Source: a virus
DNA length: 47,866 nt
Strand: one strand, 5' to 3'
Virus record (IMG/VR): IMGVR_UViG_3300013102_000042
Location: 1 to 47,866 of that record
In this document: positions 38,388 through 45,090 of the stretch, piece by piece
Numbering within the stretch: the first letter of the stretch is position 1
Layout: every line of letters starts with the position of its first letter
The notes under the pieces: generated by a model
Database searches by the model: none
What the model saw: only the letters and a program-made list of their open reading frames with translations
Told to the model about the DNA's origin: nothing
Made by a program: the position numbers and the translations under genes

Positions 38388-38972
38388 ATGAAAAGCTACA
38401 AATTAGCAATTGCTTTATTTTTAGGATTATCTTTATCTGTTCTTACTGCTTGTACCGATGTTGATGGAAATATCATTGCCGTAAATGGACAACAAGAGAC
38501 AATAAAGAATTTAGACGGAGAGATTGAGGAAGTCGTCACAGACGATACGATTGAGCTAGATTTAGATATAGTTAATGAAGCGGAGTTAGAATCACAATAT
38601 GCTGAATCTATGTCGGAAGTATCTGGCTACATTGGTACAAATGTAACTAACTTGTTTACGATGATAGACATGGCTAACACAGACCCCTTGATATTGGTAT
38701 CAGAAGAGTTTAGAGCAAAGACAGAAGAGTTGTCACTTGGTATTAATGACAACATAGAACAGGCGAAAAGCATAACACCACCTAGTAGACATGCTGAATC
38801 ACATGAATTGTTTATAAGTGCAGTAGAAGAACATGGTATTGGAGTTGATCTATTTCATAAGGGTGTTACAGAGAACGACTACTCATTGATAGAGAGGTCA
38901 TTTGAACACTTTGATAATGGGTTTAAGACAATGAAACAAGTGACAGAAAAATTTATAGCTGAACGAAAATAA
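38388..38972 (+). CDS. Lipoprotein, 194 aa
   Basis: A signal sequence (KSYKLAIALFLGLSLSV) ends in the lipobox LTAC, so Cys22 should be lipid-anchored outside the membrane. The mature protein is acidic and helical (YAESMSEVSGYIGTNVTNLF) and could be a surface or superinfection-exclusion lipoprotein. No family is recognised. AAGGAG precedes ATG 38388. Confidence 0.85.
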   Translation: MKSYKLAIALFLGLSLSVLTACTDVDGNIIAVNGQQETIKNLDGEIEEVVTDDTIELDLDIVNEAELESQYAESMSEVSGYIGTNVTNLFTMIDMANTDPLILVSEEFRAKTEELSLGINDNIEQAKSITPPSRHAESHELFISAVEEHGIGVDLFHKGVTENDYSLIERSFEHFDNGFKTMKQVTEKFIAERK

Positions 38973-38995
38973 GACTCTAATTGAGTTTTATTTTA
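38972..38995 (+). terminator. Weak terminator after the lipoprotein gene
   Basis: GACTC pairs with GAGTT around TAATT, followed by a T-rich run. Confidence 0.55.
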
Positions 38996-39007
38996 TTACA
39001 AAGTCTA

Positions 39008-39036
39008 TTGACAAAAGATTAAGTTCATGGTATACT
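39008..39036 (+). promoter_or_regulatory. Sigma-A promoter
   Basis: TTGACA 39008-39013, 17 bp, TATACT 39031-39036. Confidence 0.9.
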
Positions 39037-39067
39037 TAGTATAAGAGTTAAGATAAGGAGGTGTGAA

Positions 39068-39319
39068 ATGACGAAAGAAATAGGTGTGGATATGGGTGAG
39101 CGTTTCTCTCGCTTTGTAAATTCGGCTACTAGCGTAGACATAGATGGCTTTGCAGAGATTATTACTACAGACCACAGAGCACTACAACAATATGCATTTA
39201 ATACTTTTATTGCTTGCATGAAGATATGGGCAAAGAATTATGAAAAAGGTAATTATGATGCAAGAAATCAGTTTACTTGTAAGATGAGTCATGAATTTAT
39301 CGAAAAGTATTATGGGTAA
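39068..39319 (+). CDS. Conserved accessory protein, 83 aa
   Basis: AAGGAGGTGTGAA precedes ATG 39068. The sequence GFAEIITTDHRALQQYAFNT, then YDARNQFTCKMSHEFIEKYY, resembles a small protein family of phages and integrative elements (DHRxLQQ motif). Its role is unknown. Confidence 0.74.
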   Translation: MTKEIGVDMGERFSRFVNSATSVDIDGFAEIITTDHRALQQYAFNTFIACMKIWAKNYEKGNYDARNQFTCKMSHEFIEKYYG

Positions 39320-39322
39320 TGC

Positions 39323-39358
39323 AACGTTGGACTATTAATTTAGTCCAACTTGTTTTTT
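39323..39358 (+). terminator. Rho-independent terminator abutting IR2
   Basis: GTTGGACTA pairs with TAGTCCAAC, then TTG and six T. The T-run is the first bases of the IR2 left arm. Confidence 0.85.
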
Positions 39359-39486
39359 GGCAGGTTGCTTAAACCAATAACTAAAGACAATATATTAATA
39401 ACATCATCATTAATCTTTATCTAATATAAACTCATATAGATATATAGTATTGTTATTAATTGTTGGTTTAAGCAACCTGCTAAAAA
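39354..39486. repeat. Inverted-repeat locus IR2
   Basis: Arms 39354-39380 and 39460-39486 pair with two mismatches around 79 AT-rich bp. The right arm is identical to the IR1 right arm over 27 bp. The inner motifs ACAATA and YTAAWRACAATA also recur in every half site. It is 37 kb from IR1. Confidence 0.9.
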
Positions 39487-39511
39487 CAACAATGTAACCT
39501 AAAATAAACTG

Positions 39512-39540
39512 TTGACAAAAGCAATAAATAATGATATACT
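39512..39540 (+). promoter_or_regulatory. Sigma-A promoter
   Basis: TTGACA 39512-39517, 17 bp, TATACT 39535-39540. Bases 39515-39538 are identical to a decayed copy near 44872. Confidence 0.9.
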
Positions 39541-39560
39541 TATTACAAGGAGTGATACGC

Positions 39561-39713
39561 ATGAAGAAAAATAAGAAACCAAAGACAATAAGTAGAATGA
39601 CAAATACTAGAGGGGTATTACCGCCACCAACAGTTAAAGACGAGGACAAGCGTAAGAAGAGCGATAGACATAAAGTTAAACGAAGATTAAAGAGTGGCGA
39701 CTACGATGTTTAG
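39561..39713 (+). CDS. Highly basic small protein, 50 aa
   Basis: AAGGAGTGATACGC precedes ATG 39561. Lys/Arg-rich at both ends (MKKNKKPKTISRMTNTRGVL, then KRKKSDRHKVKRRLK) with a PPP turn. Probably disordered and nucleic-acid-binding. Confidence 0.66.
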   Translation: MKKNKKPKTISRMTNTRGVLPPPTVKDEDKRKKSDRHKVKRRLKSGDYDV

Positions 39714-39825
39714 AAAGAAATACAAGCCAAAGCACAAGGATAAAAATCGAGATAGATTTTGGTTTATTGCCGATATAGTTGACTTTTTCGTTTCAGTATT
39801 AGATTTATTTAATATCTTCAAATAG
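39706..39825 (+). CDS. Small protein, basic start and hydrophobic end, 39 aa
   Basis: The ATG at 39706 overlaps the previous gene end and has AGAGTGG upstream. It reads MFRKKYKPKHKDKNRDRFWF, then an acidic-hydrophobic helix (IADIVDFFVSVLDLFNIFK). Possibly membrane-associated. Not recognised. Confidence 0.55.
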   Translation: MFRKKYKPKHKDKNRDRFWFIADIVDFFVSVLDLFNIFK

Positions 39826-39841
39826 AAGGAGGTTGGATAAT

Positions 39842-39949
39842 ATGAAAATGTACATACTAAACAAGATGATTGGTCTGTCGATTGCGATTAATACAATCGG
39901 AGTTGATAATTTATCTGTAGCTTTATTAATACTAATGAAATTAGCATAA
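39842..39949 (+). CDS. Tiny hydrophobic peptide, 35 aa
   Basis: AGAAGGAGGTTGG precedes ATG 39842. It reads MKMYILNKMIGLSIAINTIG and then VDNLSVALLILMKLA, hydrophobic with two short helices. Function unknown. Confidence 0.56.
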   Translation: MKMYILNKMIGLSIAINTIGVDNLSVALLILMKLA

Positions 39950-39971
39950 TTAATATTCAAGGGGTGAGAAG

Positions 39972-40184
39972 GTGATAAGAAAAAAGCTTGTAGAAGAAAT
40001 AAAAGTAGTAGAAATATTAAGCGAGCCAACCAAACAGTCGATGAATTTAGGGGATATGATAGTTGAGTATTGGAGAATATCTGTAGTAGTAAATAGTAAA
40101 GGTTTGATCCATGAAAGCTCCGTTACATTTACAGATTACAACGATGCATTAAAATTAGTTGTTGGTGAAGTTTTCTATAGATGA
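39972..40184 (+). CDS. Hypothetical protein, 70 aa (GTG start)
   Basis: AAGGGGTGAG precedes GTG 39972. Basic N-terminus, then a beta-rich domain (YWRISVVVNSKGLIHESSVT). Not recognised. Confidence 0.66.
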   Translation: MIRKKLVEEIKVVEILSEPTKQSMNLGDMIVEYWRISVVVNSKGLIHESSVTFTDYNDALKLVVGEVFYR

Positions 40185-40186
40185 TA

Positions 40187-40210
40187 ATGGAGCGTATTTT
40201 TTTGCTCCAA
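40187..40210. terminator. Small hairpin after the 70-aa gene
   Basis: TGGAGC and GCTCCA enclose GTATTTTTTT. The T-run is in the loop, so termination on the plus strand is doubtful. Confidence 0.4.
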
Positions 40211-40236
40211 ATCTATTAAACTATTAATATAGACTG

Positions 40237-40265
40237 TTGACAATAGATAAAAATAATGATATAAT
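40237..40265 (+). promoter_or_regulatory. Sigma-A promoter
   Basis: TTGACA 40237-40242, 17 bp, TATAAT 40260-40265. Confidence 0.9.
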
Positions 40266-40307
40266 AATTAGACAGAGATAAACATACTACAATTGGGGGT
40301 AATAACT

Positions 40308-40760
40308 ATGACACAAGTCGCAACAATAGATTTAGTTCAACAACAGACAGAAATGTCTCAGTATATCGGCAAGAGAATACATGGTTCGCAGTTAGAAGAC
40401 TTTCAATCTAATGGGATTTGGGACAGACTGAAAAGCGTAAAGAGTTGGAACGTTAGAAAGCACGCATATGACCGTTTAGCGGAAAAGGGTATCAATGCTA
40501 CATATGAAGACTTAATATCTTGTATTCATGATTCCACTCTTATTGAGTACAAAATAGATTACAATCCAATCACTAATAGATGTGATGAAAGAGTTGTGCT
40601 ACGTGCTAACGCAGTTGTAAATTACTGTTACAATATACATGTGGTCTATAGCTTGTCTCAACAACGCATTATCACAGTATGGATGAACAATGTAAACGAC
40701 CTTCACAAGACTTTGGATTGGTCTATTTATGACGAAAGCATGAAAGTATTCGGTGTCTAA
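40308..40760 (+). CDS. DUF4258-like protein, 150 aa
   Basis: WNVRKHAYDRLAEKGINATY, then DLISCIHDSTLIEYKIDYN and NIHVVYSLSQQRIITVWMNN, fits DUF4258, a BrnT/RelE-like fold linked to toxin-type proteins. There is no adjacent antitoxin, so a toxin role is only a possibility. TTGGGGG precedes ATG 40308. Confidence 0.74.
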   Translation: MTQVATIDLVQQQTEMSQYIGKRIHGSQLEDFQSNGIWDRLKSVKSWNVRKHAYDRLAEKGINATYEDLISCIHDSTLIEYKIDYNPITNRCDERVVLRANAVVNYCYNIHVVYSLSQQRIITVWMNNVNDLHKTLDWSIYDESMKVFGV

Positions 40761-40775
40761 TTGGAGGATGATAGT

Positions 40776-41474
40776 ATGAATTATTTCACTAAAGAAGAAA
40801 TACTTAGATTTAATGAGATATTGCTAGGTCGTGGAGTGCCAAATCAGCAAGATGGCATAGGATATAACAAAGCTGATTTTTCCGCTTGTTCCACTTACTT
40901 CTACGGACTTTCCGATGCCCAATTTGCAGATTTGGCTAAAAGGTTGGTCAAGTATAGTAAGACGCAGTTAAACGTAGACAAAGATGTTATGAAGGCTACT
41001 GCCGAATACTTGCTAAGCAAGTCAGTTGGCGGTGACAGAAGTAACGGAATAAGCGTTGACATAAGAGGGGAAAGTACGCTTATAAGCTTTAGATACAATA
41101 CAAACTTTGTCAATGTAATGAATCGTCAAAAAAGACGTAAATGGGATGGTTTAACAAAGTGTTGGGTAGTACCTAGTAACGATGCTAAAGACGTTTTGAA
41201 TGCGTTGGAAAGTGTTGGTGCTGATGTAGATAGTGCAGTTAAGTATATAGATAACAATGTTTCTAAGACGGAAGTACAGGTGAAGTTAGACCTGTCTAAT
41301 AAAATCGCTTTGTTGAAATTCGAATATGATAGCTCTTTAATAAGCCTTATAAAGACTATAGATTTCAAACATAGAAGATGGAATATGACACATAAGTTTT
41401 GGGAAATTGATTTGATCCAATACAAAACGATAATTGACAAAATCAAAAGTGGATATATCCTAAAATTCGTATAA
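40776..41474 (+). CDS. Protein with two HARP-like repeats, 232 aa
   Basis: Two internal repeats share a pattern: ISFRYNTNFVNVMNRQKRRK with WDGLTKCWVVP, and LLKFEYDSSLISLIKTID with RRWNMTHKFWEI. This is the F-x-Y-x-x-x-L-I-x-x-I/M-K...W...K-W-x-V/I form of the HARP domain of SMARCAL1-type annealing helicases, here without a helicase. A role in binding branched or single-stranded DNA is inferred. GGAGGATGATAGT fixes ATG 40776. Confidence 0.75.
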   Translation: MNYFTKEEILRFNEILLGRGVPNQQDGIGYNKADFSACSTYFYGLSDAQFADLAKRLVKYSKTQLNVDKDVMKATAEYLLSKSVGGDRSNGISVDIRGESTLISFRYNTNFVNVMNRQKRRKWDGLTKCWVVPSNDAKDVLNALESVGADVDSAVKYIDNNVSKTEVQVKLDLSNKIALLKFEYDSSLISLIKTIDFKHRRWNMTHKFWEIDLIQYKTIIDKIKSGYILKFV

Positions 41475-41498
41475 CAGAACTGCTAAAAAGTTGCTAAA
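41470..41498 (+). repeat. 29-bp direct repeat, copy 1
   Basis: TATAACAGAACTGCTAAAAA then GTTGCTAAA. It matches 44983-45011 at 27 of 29 bases. It overlaps the stop of the HARP-like gene and lies just upstream of the promoter at 41506. Confidence 0.85.
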
Positions 41499-41505
41499 GT
41501 TTTAG

Positions 41506-41534
41506 TTGACACCACTAAAATATAATGATATAAT
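41506..41534 (+). promoter_or_regulatory. Distal sigma-A promoter of the MrpR-like gene
   Basis: TTGACA 41506-41511, 17 bp, TATAAT 41529-41534. It gives a leader of about 250 nt. Confidence 0.85.
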
Positions 41535-41592
41535 TAATTATAAGCAAAACGACAGAAAAATCGCACTTTCGAATGAAGCAAAATATGACACA

Positions 41593-41628
41593 TGGTTAGA
41601 ATAGTGTTTATTGACATTGTTCTAACCA
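41593..41628 (+). promoter_or_regulatory. Stable leader hairpin with a 17-codon upstream frame
   Basis: TGGTTAGAATAGTG pairs with CATTGTTCTAACCA (14 bp, two G-T) around an 8-nt loop. A 17-codon frame starting MVRIVFIDIV covers the hairpin. It could attenuate or stabilise the leader. Confidence 0.55.
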
Positions 41629-41736
41629 CTCCATTTTATGTATAAAATCACGATTTTATCAATTACAAAGTATGCTAATAATAACGTCAACAAAGATGTT
41701 TTTATTAAATTATTTAAAAGTTGATGTTTAAAAACA

Positions 41737-41765
41737 TTGATAATTGGGTATAATAATGATATAAC
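41737..41765 (+). promoter_or_regulatory. Proximal promoter of the MrpR-like gene
   Basis: TTGATA 41737-41742, 17 bp, TATAAC 41760-41765, weaker than the distal promoter. Confidence 0.6.
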
Positions 41766-41789
41766 ATAAAAGAAATGGAGAGATTTAAA

Positions 41790-42842
41790 ATGAAAATGAA
41801 ACAAAACGTCACAAGTGACAAATATAATTCCTTATTGAACATTAATGACAACAAAAAGCTATTTATACAGGAAATGGTAGAGCATGGTAATATTTCAGAA
41901 GATACTTCTAAGAGCTACGAAAGAGTGCTTTTACACACATCTGAATTAGAGGATTCATTAGACAAAGATTTGAATGAATTTGATTTACAGGAATTAGAAA
42001 CTGTTCTCTTTGCATTTAAAGCTAATAACAGAAACACTGTAGAGAGCTATGCTAGAATAATCTCTAGCTATCTGAATTGGAGCGTGCAAAAAAATCTGTC
42101 TGACTTTAATCCTCTTTCAGAATTGAAGCCTAACGACTTTGTTAAATATCTAACTAATGAAGAGTCTTACTTTACAGAGAAGCAAATCAGACGAATGGAA
42201 GACCACTTAGTTAATTATCAAGATGCGGTTGTATTGAGACTTTTATTCTTGGGAGTTGGTGGAAAACAGATGTCTGAGATAAGAAATCTCAAAAAAGACG
42301 ACATAGACAGAATTAATAAACGCATTAAACTAACGAATACTCTAAAATCTGACACCAAAGGGCTTCCTATTAAGTTCACCGAAAGATATATCGATATCGA
42401 TGATGAACATACTTTTGATCTTATTGAAGGTGCAATAAGTGTTAATAGGTATATGAAGAGAAATGGAGAAGTTAGTGAAGGTAGCGAAGCTAGAAGCATA
42501 GGGTATTTAGATTTAGTGGAAAACGATTATGTAATTAGGTCTTCTATAACTAAGACAGACAACTACGATTATCCAGTTGACAAGTTTGTTATTTACAGAA
42601 GAGTAAATATGATTGCAGAAGTGTTTGGGATTGAAATTTTAACAACAAAGCTAATTCAAAGAAGTGGCATGATTTACTATGGAAGTAAACTAATGCAAAA
42701 CAAAAGAATAACACTGGATGACATGAAGATTATTGCGGATAGATTCAATATAGCTTCATATCATAATTTAAAAGGATTTTTAACAATTGAGAATATTGAA
42801 AAAACATATGGAAATGGAAATAAGACTGGAGAGGTGTTTTAA
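41790..42842 (+). CDS. MrpR/YopR-like repressor (tyrosine-recombinase fold without active site)
   Basis: The 350-aa protein has an integrase-like core-binding domain (residues 20-120) and a C-terminal domain with the box-I context VVLRLLFLGVGGKQMSEIRN. The catalytic Arg position there is not Arg. No HxLR box or C-terminal catalytic Tyr context is seen. SPbeta's lysogeny repressor MrpR (YopR) has this inactive recombinase fold, so a repressor function is likely. GGAGAGATTT fixes ATG 41790. The gene for an HTH protein follows within 3 bp. Confidence 0.8.
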   Translation: MKMKQNVTSDKYNSLLNINDNKKLFIQEMVEHGNISEDTSKSYERVLLHTSELEDSLDKDLNEFDLQELETVLFAFKANNRNTVESYARIISSYLNWSVQKNLSDFNPLSELKPNDFVKYLTNEESYFTEKQIRRMEDHLVNYQDAVVLRLLFLGVGGKQMSEIRNLKKDDIDRINKRIKLTNTLKSDTKGLPIKFTERYIDIDDEHTFDLIEGAISVNRYMKRNGEVSEGSEARSIGYLDLVENDYVIRSSITKTDNYDYPVDKFVIYRRVNMIAEVFGIEILTTKLIQRSGMIYYGSKLMQNKRITLDDMKIIADRFNIASYHNLKGFLTIENIEKTYGNGNKTGEVF

Positions 42843-42845
42843 GCA

Positions 42846-43181
42846 ATGACGAATGCAAAGAAAAAGCATACAATACACAAAAAGGAAATCATTATCAACA
42901 AAAGTAAATTAAAGGAAATTTTGGACAATAACCTACTAGATGGTCGTGGCTTGACATACTCAGAATTATACGAACGTGTCGTAGAAATTTATGGATTAGA
43001 TTTGTCGTATAAAGGCTTTATGAGTCTACTGCAGAACAAATCAACATGGAAGTTGCTATACGCATATGCCATAGCACAGACGCTTTCCGTCTCAATCATG
43101 GACATATTCGAGTTGATCGATGTTGACACAGATAAGGTATTTAAAGACAGAGAAAAATGGAAGGAAAAATACCAAAAATAA
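42846..43181 (+). CDS. HTH (XRE-like) DNA-binding protein, 111 aa
   Basis: The C-terminal part (LTYSELYERVVEIYGLDLSY, then STWKLLYAYAIAQTLSVSIM, then DIFEL) resembles XRE-type helix-turn-helix domains. It is preceded by a basic N-terminus. Coupled to the MrpR-like gene (3-bp gap, SD GAGGTG), it may be a co-regulator. Confidence 0.74.
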   Translation: MTNAKKKHTIHKKEIIINKSKLKEILDNNLLDGRGLTYSELYERVVEIYGLDLSYKGFMSLLQNKSTWKLLYAYAIAQTLSVSIMDIFELIDVDTDKVFKDREKWKEKYQK

Positions 43182-43204
43182 ATATATTTTTATTCAGAAC
43201 ACTA

Positions 43205-43233
43205 TGGACAAACGATGGACTGAATGGTATTAT
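43205..43233 (+). promoter_or_regulatory. Weak promoter candidate
   Basis: TGGACA 43205-43210, 17 bp, TATTAT 43228-43233, with TGG before the -10 box. Confidence 0.45.
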
Positions 43234-43295
43234 TTTCTTACGAGCTTGAGAAATATATATAAGTAAATCGAGCTATAAAAGGGGATGTCAATTAT

Positions 43296-43643
43296 ATGAA
43301 TAATTACGAACAGTATTACAGTGTGCTAATAAAAAACAAGGAAGATTTGAAGTTGTTTCTAAAACAGTTTCACCTTAGAAATAATCACGCTATAGACGAC
43401 CTGTTGGATTTCCGAGAATATAAGATAAAGAAATCCAACAAATCTATAGAAGAGTTTCTAAAGGAGTGCTACGAGACTGACAACGACCAATCTGTATTTG
43501 AGCAAACATTCTATCAGTATTTTACTATAGGAGATATGGAGTTAATCAACATGTCTTTAGCAGAGGGAAGAACCTCTCTTGAGTCTATATTTAATGCGTT
43601 TAAAGAGAATATAAATAAAAATATTCTTAAAAACATATTATAA
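43296..43643 (+). CDS. Hypothetical protein, 115 aa
   Basis: AAAGGGGATG precedes ATG 43296. All-helical (YEQYYSVLIKNKEDLKLFLK). It lies between regulators and the SSB gene. Not recognised. Confidence 0.7.
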   Translation: MNNYEQYYSVLIKNKEDLKLFLKQFHLRNNHAIDDLLDFREYKIKKSNKSIEEFLKECYETDNDQSVFEQTFYQYFTIGDMELINMSLAEGRTSLESIFNAFKENINKNILKNIL

Positions 43644-43647
43644 TAGA

Positions 43648-43676
43648 TTGACAAACATAACAGATTATGATATAAT
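43648..43676 (+). promoter_or_regulatory. Sigma-A promoter of the SSB gene
   Basis: TTGACA 43648-43653, 17 bp, TATAAT 43671-43676. The leader contains short alternative stems TGAAAG/CTTTCA and TTTCAT/ATGAAA. Confidence 0.88.
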
Positions 43677-43750
43677 TAATATTGTTGACAAGTTGAAAGT
43701 AAATCTTTCACTTTCATATAAAATGAAATGAAGAGGAATGGTGGATTAGC

Positions 43751-44866
43751 ATGGGTGAATTAGTACAAACGAAGAATAGTTTCAAGGTAATTGGTAAGGT
43801 TAGTCGAATTGACAAGGAGTTTGCTTGGAAAGAAGACCAAGCAATAAAAGGCAAGCGTGAAGGAGAGACATTCCGAAGCTTGAAATTTGGTGTTAAAACA
43901 TCTGACACTAATGAAATTACAGTTTCCATGTTTGATTACGAACCTACGGAAGTATTTATGTGGAATAGTGACAAACGAACTAAAGACCCATCGTACAAAG
44001 GAGACAGAATCCCTTTTGCAACTTGGGAAGAACAACGAGAAGACCTTCGTGAGCAAGGTTACGCAGTACTTCAATCAAGAGTAGGACTTACATATGATGA
44101 AAACGGCAAGATACAAAGTCAAGGACTTCCTAGCTTTGTTGCATCTCAAGAGATTTATAACAACCTAGACAATGGAGACTCAGTAGTTATCGAGGGTAAA
44201 ATCCGATACGGAAAGTACAAAAATCGTGAAGACAAAGAGGTAGAACAAAAGACTTATACTATTGAAAAATTATTCCGAATTAAAGATGTAGATTTTGATG
44301 CGGAGAACTTCGAAGAAGTAACCTACTTTGAGCAAGAGATTGTATTCGTGGGTGCTGATGTTGATAAAAAAGAAGGAAAAGTATATGTGACAGGTCGCAC
44401 AATCGATTATCATAAAAACTTCCATGACACTCAGATGATTGTAAACTTCAAAGATTCTGATGGCAACCTAGATGATGGAATGGTTAAATTGGCAGAAACT
44501 TTTGCTAAGCGTTTCAAATTTGGAGATGTCATCAATGTGTTTGGAGATACGTTAAATCGTGTTATCATTGAAGAAGTAGAAGACGGTGGAGAAGATGTTG
44601 ATTTATTCGCAGAGTTTGGCGGAAAACAAAAGCCTAAACATGCTAATGGATTCACTGCACGAACTTATGTTACAGAAATGTCGATTCAAGGTGTAGATGC
44701 TTACGATAAAGGTGTTTATAAAGAGGATGACTTTGTTGACAATAGTTTGATCGATAATGGAAAAGAGGATTTATCACTTGAATTTGGTGGAAAACCAAGA
44801 AAGCCAAATCCATTTGATGAGAACACTGGTGGAGTAGTGATTGACGAGAACGACCTGCCATTCTAA
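43751..44866 (+). CDS. Single-stranded DNA-binding protein, large two-OB form, 371 aa
   Basis: The protein is beta-rich with two OB-like parts: FKVIGKVSRIDKEFAWKEDQ from residue 12, and IVFVGADVDKKEGKVYVTGR near 200. It ends PFDENTGGVVIDENDLPF. The acidic tip ending LPF is the hallmark of SSB proteins that dock host replication and repair enzymes. It lies next to a Sak4-like ATPase gene, as is usual for phage recombination modules. AGAGGAATGG precedes ATG 43751. Confidence 0.8.
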   Translation: MGELVQTKNSFKVIGKVSRIDKEFAWKEDQAIKGKREGETFRSLKFGVKTSDTNEITVSMFDYEPTEVFMWNSDKRTKDPSYKGDRIPFATWEEQREDLREQGYAVLQSRVGLTYDENGKIQSQGLPSFVASQEIYNNLDNGDSVVIEGKIRYGKYKNREDKEVEQKTYTIEKLFRIKDVDFDAENFEEVTYFEQEIVFVGADVDKKEGKVYVTGRTIDYHKNFHDTQMIVNFKDSDGNLDDGMVKLAETFAKRFKFGDVINVFGDTLNRVIIEEVEDGGEDVDLFAEFGGKQKPKHANGFTARTYVTEMSIQGVDAYDKGVYKEDDFVDNSLIDNGKEDLSLEFGGKPRKPNPFDENTGGVVIDENDLPF

Positions 44867-44868
44867 TT

Positions 44869-44926
44869 AGTACAAAAGCAATAAATAATGATATAGCAGT
44901 TTTATAATACTGTTATATCATTATTT
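44869..44926. repeat. Palindrome built from promoter-like sequence
   Basis: AAATAATGATATAGCAGT (44883-44900) and ACTGTTATATCATTATTT (44909-44926) pair at 17 of 18. The left half (44872-44895) equals the promoter at 39512 over 24 bp, but its -35 box (AGTACA) and -10 box (TATAGC) are spoiled. It may terminate, act as an operator or be a relic. Confidence 0.7.
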
Positions 44927-44982
44927 AAAGCAAAAGTAAAACATATTTTAAGCATCTCAACACGAAGATATAGGAAATCCTA

Positions 44983-45011
44983 TATAACAGAAACGCTAAA
45001 AAGTTGCTAAA
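44983..45011 (+). repeat. 29-bp direct repeat, copy 2
   Basis: TATAACAGAAACGCTAAAAA then GTTGCTAAA. 27 of 29 bases equal 41470-41498. The two copies frame the MrpR-like, HTH and SSB genes. Confidence 0.85.
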
Positions 45012-45032
45012 AATAATATTAGCATAAACATA

Positions 45033-45080
45033 GGGCTGATAGAGTGGAAAGCCCCCATTCACTAAAAAGTGAAAAAGGGG
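45033..45080 (+). promoter_or_regulatory. Mutually exclusive leader hairpins hiding the SD
   Basis: GGGCT (45033-45037) can pair with AGCCC (45050-45054). Alternatively CCCC (from 45052) pairs with GGGG (45077-45080) together with TCACT/AGTGA. The second hairpin contains the SD AAAGGGGATT of the ATPase gene. A switch by protein or ligand is possible. Confidence 0.5.
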
Positions 45081-45090
45081 ATTACAAATA

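Noticed and set aside
2141-39486. Composite transposon bounded by IR1 and IR2
   Set aside because: No transposase and no target-site duplication can be seen. The intervening 37 kb reads as ordinary element content.
40308-40760. Toxin-antitoxin pair with the DUF4258-like protein
   Set aside because: No small antitoxin-like gene adjoins it. The neighbour is the HARP-like protein, so the pair is not supported.
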